From the NCBI RefSeq assembly GCF_027943255.1, contig NC_072895.1, forward strand, positions 82,958,001 through 83,022,000: a DNA stretch of 64,000 nt, read 5' to 3'. The notes under the pieces were generated by a model that worked only from the letters and a program-made list of their open reading frames with translations, made no database searches and had not been told where the DNA came from. This document shows, one piece after another, positions 56,131 through 64,000 of the stretch. The position numbers and the translations under genes were made by a program. Position 1 is the first letter of the stretch, and every line of letters begins with the position of its first letter. Source of the stretch: Anastrepha obliqua (Eukaryota; Arthropoda; Insecta; Diptera; Tephritidae).

Positions 56131-57054
56131 TAGCCATTTCTTTTTCACACTACTAAACTGGACATGGAGTCTCCCGTGAAATCCTAAATCTGTGAAAACA
56201 CATTGCCAGCAATTCCTAGTAGAATTGTTTAAAACAAAGGCTAAGCAGGTGAAAAGTAGGTCTTAAATGAAAATATTTAATATTGGAAAAATTAATTTTT
56301 ATTTTAAGGGATCGAAAGTATATTAAAATTAATACAAATAGCATTTCCCGTTTTCCTCGACATGAGATCAGTGTTAACTGTGAGACCCATGTGAGACCAC
56401 AGTTAAAGGCTAAAAGCAAATAACTTTTTTCACAATTCGAAAATTCAGGCCATTGTTTTGATTTATTATTTGCTGTGTCTGCCTTTAGAAACGCAGATTT
56501 TGATTCACTAATTTCGTTTCGTCGTCTGTCTTTATAGTCTGTTGCACACAAGTCTCACTTGTTTTACGATTTCAATTTAAAAAATAACTTATTTTTACAT
56601 TGACATGGTCTGGTATCAGAGAACGGTCATTATCACTTCAAAACTCTAACTTACCAAGTAGTGCTCATGTCCAATGATTTTGGACCCAAAAATAAAAAAT
56701 AAATAAATGGTAATTTTTCATGAACTCTATACCGTCAAAGATACAACTGTCTTACTAAATTACTGAAAACTCTATTAGGCGAACTTAAATTTAACATAAA
56801 ATTCACAGGTTACTTAAATGTTTGTAATAATACGGCCACCCTGCGTTAAATTTTTGCATGGGAATGGTTGTGCAAACTCATCTAACACGATTAGAATTGC
56901 ATAAAACGTACATCTTTTCCTCCTTTTTGAGTTATCTTTTTCATTTTTGGGCGAAATCAAATTGATTATATTCATTCCAATAATTCAGCGGTAACACCAA
57001 GCGGAAACCAAAAACCTTTATAGGCGTCGTAGTAAGCAGCTATACTCCATTTTT
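56131..57054. other. No recognisable gene
   Basis: The 111-codon minus ORF at 56216-56551 (MCATDYKDRRRNEISESKSA) has no recognisable domain and AT-rich codon content; I do not call it. Confidence 0.45.
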
Positions 57055-57225
57055 GAGTTTGAAGTGCATTTGTGTGGTCTTGCATTTTTCAGTTGAAAAA
57101 TTGATTCTTGTATAAGTATTTCCGCTTTAAAAACGGTACCAAAAAATTCTTGATTTCTTCAAAGTAAAATATGCATAGGTTGGAGTACCCATAGAAAGAA
57201 AAAGTTCCACAAAGAGTAACTTTAC
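57055..57225 (+). repeat. Dispersed repeat, second copy
   Basis: GTGCATTTGTGTGGTCTTGC, AAAATTCTTGATTTCTTCAA and CCACAAAGAGTAACTTTACC align with 54780-54970. Confidence 0.6.
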
Positions 57226-58456
57226 CTCATTATTTTTATTATATTATTTATTTTTATTTTATTTACTTATTTATTTATTTATTAATTAAGTTTTAGTCAA
57301 AAAGAAAACACAAAATCTCTTACTGACTATTGACTTAGTGCTAATATAAGGAATTTATTAATCAAATAGGAAACAAAACGAGCTAAAACTAAATACAACT
57401 TCATGAAGACAATAAAAATTACATTAGAGAATTAAATTATGCAACAAAGGGTAGAATTGATTTTTAGTAATTGTTAACTCTAACGATATGGGATTCGAGA
57501 TTGCATTAAATTCGCGAAGAGTCTAAGCAAAAGGCGCATTGAACTCGAAATTCGTTTTGAATATCTTGAGATAAAAAGGGTAAGAGCTTCGTAATGTTTT
57601 CGGCGGAATAAGATTTTTATTTAATTAATTTTTTAGTGAGTGATTTAAGTTTACTGCAGTAGTATTCTTTAGCTTTCAATATTTATTTAGAAAAAAGTTG
57701 AAAGAACATAAAAATGCTGCGTTACTAAGGGCCATTCGCAAGATGAGGGCTAATAAAAAACGCTTTTTCTACGAGACAATAAATTGTGCCTCACTTTGGT
57801 AAGAGTAATCGTTGTACTGGTTAGGTACGGCTTTATGCACTCCGACCAGATTAAACGATTGTGCGCCCCTAAGTGCTTTATTTTAATTATTTAGTATTGC
57901 AATTGCGAGGAACTGACCCCTTGAAAGCGAACAGATTCCTAAACGACTAATACATCGGTACAATTATTGAGTTCTTAGTCTTTTCACACATAAAAACTAT
58001 AATACCTTTATAGATATTTCTGCTGAATATGAAATACATAATTGAGAAAAAAAATATTTCGATTCTTGTTTTATTTCACTTTTCATCAACTTTTTATCGC
58101 AGTTATGTGGTTCGATTGCCTCCAACATTGCATCCAAGAAATCATCAAAGTCAATTTTGTCATCCAAATCAAAAGCTGAACTGGCGGTAAGCCGTCATCC
58201 TCTGGTACGAGCCCAGGATTCTGTGTCCCCTCACTTTAAAATTACTTTTAACTCCTTTCGTCTATCGCACGATTAACTTATTTGAAAATTTTAATTTGAA
58301 CTTTTTGTTTATTTATTTTTTTGTAATAATTCAGCTTCAGAGCCTTTTACCGATTTCTAAATGAAATAAACATTTTAAATAAATTCAAGTGGTGTACATT
58401 TAAATTAAAATCAATAATTTTGGAATAATTATTGCATAATCGAGACCATCGTGATA
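57226..58456. other. No recognisable gene
   Basis: Begins with a TTTATTTATTTA-like simple repeat (57230-57290). The remainder has no coding motif. Confidence 0.5.
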
Positions 58457-59020
58457 GGGTGGGCCATGTAAAATTTGCTTTTTGGAATCGGCTATAAAAA
58501 AAAAACTAGTCAATATATTTTAAAACTTTTTTTTTTATTTTGAAGATTGAACATTGTCATTTATGAGTGAAAAATAATATCGTTCAAATGATTGCCACGA
58601 CTGGCTTTGCAGTAGGCCATTCGGTCAACCCAATTTTTAAGCACATTTTCGATTGTTTAGGTTTTTCGAAAAAAATGGCCCGATAATACCGCCAGATCAA
58701 AAACCTCACCAAACAGTGACTCGTTGTGGATGCATTTGCTTCTCTACAGTAACGTGTGGATTTTCTGAGCCCCAAATACGACAATTTTGCTTATTGACGT
58801 AGCCACCGATGTGAAAATGAGCTTCATCAGAAAAGATGATTTTTCGGTAAAAATGCTCATCTTCGGTCAAACGATTTTCTGCTCATTGTTCAAGCGTATA
58901 GCGTCCCATTTCGTAAATGTTAAACCTTAAAGTAAGTTATGAACACATTTGACATGTCATTTGTGTTACCATTCTCAAAAAAAAAGGTGGTTCACAAAGC
59001 AAACGCTATATGGCCCATCC
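58457..59020 (-). mobile_element. 564-bp DD41D-like mariner deletion derivative
   Basis: Ends GGGTGGGCCATGTAAAATTT at 58457 and the inverse TATGGCCCATCC at 59020, TA at each side. The minus strand encodes IIFSDEAHFHIGGYVNKQNC, RIWGSENPHVTVEKQMHPQR, then GPFFFEKP, and after a deletion VLKNWVDRMAYCKASRGNHL, NDIIFHS. The first catalytic Asp is kept; the second and third are deleted. Confidence 0.85.
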
Positions 59021-59022
59021 TA

Positions 59023-60072
59023 TAGTAGCAAAGTTAGATTTGTACAAGGCCACCTTAAACAGCCCATAATGACTAAATTCATGATCAGGATAATACAAGT
59101 TAAGCAGTTCATTAATTCAATAAAATTTTGCGCACTTAAAAATATAATATTTTATATAAAAAATACTAACAATAACTTTTTCTACCAGTCAAGCTTAGCC
59201 AGCCCAACAGCTTGCGCCCACCCAAATAAACATTCAGAAGTATCGTATAACTCAAAGTTATTCCAACTTTTTTGCAAATTTTCTATGTATTTTATTTGAG
59301 TGAGTTATTGTAGATAGTAGGGATACCAAATTATTAAGCAATAATCCAGAAGTACCAACGCAACGTACAGCGCCTCTATAGTAATTACACCGGGAAAATC
59401 TCCGGTCACAGTTCCACAGTTCTTCAATTCCTACATAGAAGATCAGCCATTGGAAATGCTTTAGATACCATTTTTTTTAATTTTATTCCGAATCGAAAAT
59501 TATAGTCTATGTTACTTTTTAAAACTAACTTCCAAATAAAAAATTAGACACAAGGATTTAAGTTTCCTATTATTTTCTGATGCCTTACCATCAAATTTGT
59601 AATAAAAATTATAAGGAGCAGATTCCCTTGAATACGAAACCACACAACATTTTTGATATGAAATTTTCATCCTGCATCACGAACGAAAATTTTCAAAACA
59701 TATTTGAAAACTACTGCAATCAGACATTAAATATAATTTTCTCTTCAACGCTTTCTTAATTCATGCAGCAAACGCTTAAGAAATTGGTTTGGCAAATCCT
59801 TAATAAAAAGGATAAGCCCACAATGTGTCCGCTGGGGTATGCCTGAACAAGCGTTTACTATTACAAGCAATTCAAACTTACACATTTTTACAAGAATCCT
59901 CTTTTACGTTGAAAAAATGTGGGAAAATTTTATTACTATTTTTTTAATACCAAAGGAGTTTATTAATAAGAACGAAGGCGAAGGCTTTGAAAAATTCTGT
60001 AGAAATAGCATCAGGCTGCGCTTGATCTTCGAAAGGGTTAATAAATGGTCTTTCAAAAAACGCGCCTAGATG
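59023..60072. other. No recognisable gene
   Basis: AT-rich; short ORFs at 58949-59299 and 59839-60069 have no motifs. Confidence 0.5.
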
Positions 60073-60183
60073 TTGTTTTAAAATAAAACATGCAAAAATC
60101 TAGATTCCTTCAAGTTTCAGTATTTTTGTTAAAATAAAACATGCAAAAATCTAGATTTCTTTAGGTTTCACTATTTTTGTTCA
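60073..60183 (+). repeat. Tandem duplication of about 55 bp
   Basis: AAAATAAAACATGCAAAAAT, CTAGATTcCTT(C/T)AgGTTTCA(G/C)TATTTTTGTT appears twice in a row with few differences. Confidence 0.8.
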
Positions 60184-60616
60184 AAATACAACTCATAACA
60201 ATCATATGTACGTGAAAAATGGTATCACTTAAATCTTCACCATGAGCAGCTCTACAAACTGTCATAGAAGAATCAAAATGTTCAGGAACTCGCTCACAAA
60301 TTATCGCATTGGGTTCGGCAATCTCGATCTAAATGCTGTGTTTCAGCTTTGGAATCGTAGTTGACTAACTCGCACAGACTTTTTCTTTACAGAAAACACC
60401 AGTCTGGCTGCTAGTCCTTTTCTTATCTCAATAGAACCAGTGCCTTCAAATTTATCCAGCAGCTTTTGAATTATCGTCTCATTTGGATGAATATTTCCAC
60501 CAAAAGGATTACGAATTTTGCGATTTGTTGTTTTTAAAGATGGATCGATTTTAACGCGTTGTGCTATAGTCTAAAATTGTACATCTGTCTACTTGACAAG
60601 TGCTAAAAATGTCATA
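60184..60616. other. No recognisable gene
   Basis: Noncoding spacer before a mariner. Confidence 0.4.
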
Positions 60617-61863
60617 CTAGGTTATTCAATAAGATATGCGGTTCGATAAGAAAAACACATTTTTATGGTTTGAAATACGCTTTATTATTCAGTATAATCT
60701 TCCTGAACATCAATACACTTGTTCCAACGAGATTCCAATTTATCCCTAAAGTTAGAATCTGTAAGGGCTGCAAAATACGCTTCCACAGCTCTTATGGGCT
60801 CATCATTTGATGAAAAACGCTTCTCACGCATGAAATTTTTTAGGTCTGGAAACAGATGAAGTCGGTAGGGGTCAAATCTGGTGAATAAGTGAATTCTGCA
60901 ACAATTCGTACTTTAAATCATGGATTAATCATTAGCCATTGTCAAAATGCGCTCGATGAAAAAGATTTTTTTTCTTTTGGCAACTAAGTATTTTTTAACG
61001 AATTTTTTCCTTCACCTGGTCTAAAAGTTTACACTAATATTCAAAATTTATTGCTTTGTCAGTTTGCAACTAATCCACAAACAAAAAAATTCCTTTCGCA
61101 TCCCAAAAAACTGATACTAACTCCTTCTTGGCCGATTTCTAGACTTCTGGACATGAACTAGTTTCGGAGGTAAAGAACCAGGTTCGCACCACTCTTTAGT
61201 CTCTTGTTTTGATTTTCGATCATGGTGATAGATCCAATCCTCATCTGTTGTGATGAATCGACTCACAAAATCCACTTGCTGCTTTTAAAAACACCCTATA
61301 GGTTGCTGAGAAAGTTGCGACCGAATGTGTTTCTGCTCCAATGTTAGCGAATGCGGCACCCTCTGTGTACACAGCTTACTAAACCCAATACTTCAGCCAA
61401 GATAGGTATTGCTTACAGTGCCCAATGAGATGCTAAGGACTTCTACTAAATCTCTTTCAGTCCCTTGAAGATTTTCCAATACGATATCCTGCATTTTTTT
61501 ACGATTTCTGTTGTTGTTGCTGTTTTGTAGGTCCTTGACGTGGATCGTCTTCAGGGCTTGTACGATCACTTTTAAATTCAGGAAGCCTTCTTTCCACTGT
61601 ACTAATTGATGGCGAAAAGACCTTAAACACTTTCAGCGTTCGTTCATAAGTTTCCTTTGCTTTTTAAGCTTTCCAAAAATAATAGTACAACTACCGCACT
61701 TTTTCAATTATAGAAAATATAGTGACACGTCGGTACTAAATGGCTTGTAAACAAAGAATGAATTGACAGATTGAAATGAAGCTTCACATGCATTCATATG
61801 AAGAGTCAGCCAAAAGTCAGATGGGACTCTTTTATCGAACAGCAAAACTTATTGAACAACCAG
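60617..61863 (-). mobile_element. Decayed full-length mariner (DD34D type)
   Basis: Inverted ends of about 30 bases: CTAGGTTATTCAATAAGATA after TA at 60617, and CTTATTGAACAACCAG followed by TA at 61863. The minus strand retains FSPSISTVERRLPEFKSDRT, GFCESIHHNR, SPDLTPTDFICFQT and SLEQVY, the order of a mariner transposase, but with numerous stops and frame changes. Confidence 0.82.
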
Positions 61864-61865
61864 TA

Positions 61866-63051
61866 ATTTTTACGCATTGTGACACATTGACAAATGTGAA
61901 ATATGCCATGAAAAAAGGTATCGTCTAGGAATTATTCACTACTGACATCTAGGCGTCATTTTTGAAACACCCTTTATTGTTAGCTTTTAACTTAAGATTG
62001 GTGCAGCTAGATTTTGAAGTCATCTGCATAGAGTATATGGAATATTTCGTTTTAAGCACGAAATCAAATAGCTTGGATGAGCCTGAGCCTGAGCCGACGA
62101 GTCTGAGCAGACGATCATCTGATTTGTGAATAGCAACGATTCAGCATAATTTCCAACAATCTAGAAAAATCGCGTTTTTTAAACATTTATTAAAGAGTTT
62201 AGCCATGGATGTATGAGTTTAAATTATATGAGAGCAAATCCATCCTGATTGCAAATCCTTCCAATTGCTGCTTTTGAGATTCGTGTTTGCAAGCTCTCCA
62301 TTATCTGACGAAATCGACTTCTTGCCATTAAAAATCATTGATAGTTATTTTTAATGTCAAGGAGTCGACCTATTTTCCATTAGGGCATGGGATTTGATTA
62401 GTCCGGGTTACTTCTTCGATAGTACGTGAAGTTAGTGGTCACCGCTGATAAACTAGCCGACTGGCGATTTTTAATACAGCGTTCCGAGATGATGAAGAAG
62501 TCGACTTTATGATTGTTATTTGCCCACTTTCTGGAAAAAATTATCCATTACAATATACAGATTACAAGAATCTACTGGGTTGCCAAATATAATGTTTTTA
62601 TGAACCTTGAATCAAGGAACCTAGCTCCAAATTTTTAAAGGAAATACAAGCAAGTTTTCTAATGGATCGGTTCAAATGTTCAAGTTCCGCTTGAGAAAAT
62701 AAAAACACTATACTATCACTGGCGCTATAAAGTGACTTGTACAGTTGGAGGTAAGTTGAGAAAGTGTGCCCAAATTTATTATATCTGACTTCAACTTTTG
62801 TGGTCCTAAACTTTTCCCTAAAACTGTATGTAGCAACGGCCGATTTTCTACTATGAACACATTTCTTTATATTTCTAAATAGTCATCTAAGTAAACGAAC
62901 ACCACCCCTGGCCATCCATTAATATGTTATGGAGCACCCTGTGTACACCCAACTAAACACACAAATGGGAGAGAAAATATTTGCGTAGAAACTAAATAAA
63001 ATAGTTTCTTATAAATTCAATTTTCAAATCAAAAACAGTGACTTAATTTAA
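61866..63051. other. No recognisable gene
   Basis: Contains an isolated possible transposon end (GTTATGGAGCACCCTGTGTA near 62927) without a visible partner. Confidence 0.4.
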
Positions 63052-63324
63052 TTAATTCTGGCACAAGTATCATTTTTCACAACAACAAAAATCGTGCTCG
63101 TTCCACTCCGACTGCTGCTCGGTGTAATTTTACTGACCTTGTTGCAGCAAGCAAGTCTAAGCAGAACATTGCCGACTTTCAATTGTGACAGCAAGAATAG
63201 CAAAAACAAACAAAGACAACAAATTGATTATTTGGCAGCGGCGCATATTAACGCACACACACACATACATATGCACACGCACACGCCCGTGTGTGGAAAC
63301 AATCAATTTTTGCTCGAAAGCTGA
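63052..63324 (+). CDS. Signal-peptide-like ORF lacking an ATG
   Basis: An open frame reads ...FFTTTKIVLVPLRLLLGVIL then LTLLQQASLSRTLPTFNCDS before a polar tail with a His-rich stretch encoded by a CACACACATA microsatellite, ending at 63322-63324. The hydrophobic core followed by ASLSRTLP looks like a signal peptide. There is no ATG, but ATCGTG at 63091 sits in the sequence AACAAAAATC, where ATG would be an ideal fly start context. This may be a first exon whose start codon is mutated or miscalled, an exon joined to an upstream ATG, or chance. No homolog is recognised. Confidence 0.3.
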   Translation, partial: LILAQVSFFTTTKIVLVPLRLLLGVILLTLLQQASLSRTLPTFNCDSKNSKNKQRQQIDYLAAAHINAHTHIHMHTHTPVCGNNQFLLES

Positions 63325-64000
63325 TCTGCATTTGCAAACACATCCGGTGGGATGAGAGTAACCTGCCCCCTTAGGCGGCGACTGCCTGTCACTGCAATGC
63401 ACTCAGTTTATTGTTGTTGTTTTAGATATAAAAAAATAGCAAAAACATAGATAGACGTTGGCAAGTTTGCAAAATGAATGCGCATATGTGAGTTTGTATT
63501 TTTTTTTTTTGGCTGTTAGGCATTCATAAGCTTAGTCAGCGCGAGTTGAATTAGAAAAGTCGCCTGCAGTGCCTCAAATCACTTTGCATCAATAATGCAG
63601 CCTGCACATACAGACATACATATTTACATATGTACATATGTATGAGCCACAACGCGAGTAGAGCAATGAATGCGAAATTAAAAAAAGAATTAAAAATTTT
63701 CTTTTTTTAATTTTTTGTTTTTGTTGTTTTTTGCTTGACTTCTTGGCAAAAACACGCGCGATAATACTAAAAAACTTTGCAAATGTACATGCAACTGTAT
63801 GTGCTGCCACAAGGTGGGTGAGAGCAACGAATTCAAAATCAAAGCAAACAATTTGTTTTTTTGTTTTTGTTGTTTTTTTGGCTTGCCTGCACAGCATTCA
63901 AAAATTATGAAAAAAATTGTAGATATTTGAAATCAAAAATTTAGTTACTTGAGGTGAAGACTGGTTGATGGCTATGCAGCGCTAAAATAGTTGTTGTAGT
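63325..64000. other. No recognisable gene
   Basis: Contains ACATACATATTTACATATGT near 63613 and poly-T/TTTTTGTTGTTTTT tracts; typical intergenic or intronic fly sequence. Confidence 0.45.

Noticed and set aside
56216..56551. 111-codon minus ORF (MCATDYKDRRRN...)
   Set aside because: No signal peptide, domain, splice sites or composition contrast; could be chance in AT-rich DNA.
63589..63897. 102-codon minus ORF rich in Lys and Phe
   Set aside because: Built from poly-A/T and ACATATGT simple sequence; no domain or splice context.

Overview
This is a 64 kb, AT-rich eukaryotic window from an insect genome. A cyclorrhaphan fly is most likely, and a tephritid fruit fly is my best guess. The reasons are a fly-type DUF1091 gene with short introns (81 and 94 bp), CAAAATG-like start contexts, Jockey/R1/RTE-type LINEs, many mariner families, piggyBac elements, a (TA)n-tailed tRNA-derived SINE, and ACATACATATG microsatellites. 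The species assignment is inference.

The window is mostly a layered transposon graveyard with very little host coding sequence. The one host gene I can model completely is a four-exon secreted DUF1091-family gene on the minus strand (34834-38269). It has a TATA box, a poly(A) signal and a 2.4 kb piggyBac element sitting in its second intron. A second likely host locus is a signal-peptide exon with a clean GTGAGT donor at 5295-5430 (minus). A third, weaker one is a signal-peptide-like ORF near 63052-63324 (plus) that lacks an ATG.

Layout. 1-4560: LINE remnants (Jockey-like, RTE-like and another clade) and a DD41D mariner fragment. 4942-5550: candidate secreted-peptide gene. 6820-7366: two mariner-derived MITE copies. 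9158-10462: a mariner with an uninterrupted 354-codon transposase. 12557-15845: an unusual DNA transposon with about 178-bp near-identical terminal inverted repeats, a CGGT duplication and a broken zinc-rich protein, itself hit by a 358-bp MITE. 16100-21100: LINE scraps, an 862-bp foldback, MITEs and SINEs. 21936-27944: a piggyBac element flanked by CTAA and interrupted by a DD41D mariner and a 2.3 kb composite foldback. 29700-33820: LINE, mariner and retroposon remnants. 34834-38269: the DUF1091 gene plus the second piggyBac. 38526-44460: mariner MITE, Jockey RT, a DD37D (maT-type) transposon with a SINE in its last codons, and an R1-like LINE. 45768-53250: Tc1-like ends, SINEs, a mariner, a Ty3/gypsy-like fragment, a 437-bp duplication and another mariner. 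54780-57225: a T-rich higher-order tandem repeat between two dispersed repeat copies. 58457-61863: two more mariners.

Most interesting: (1) the 12557-15845 transposon family; (2) two diverged piggyBac elements that each carry a different palindrome at the same three offsets (about 15 and 365 bp from the left end and about 145 bp from the right end); (3) the host gene that carries a piggyBac in an intron while keeping a full reading frame; (4) a stack of nested insertions whose order can be read from target-site duplications.
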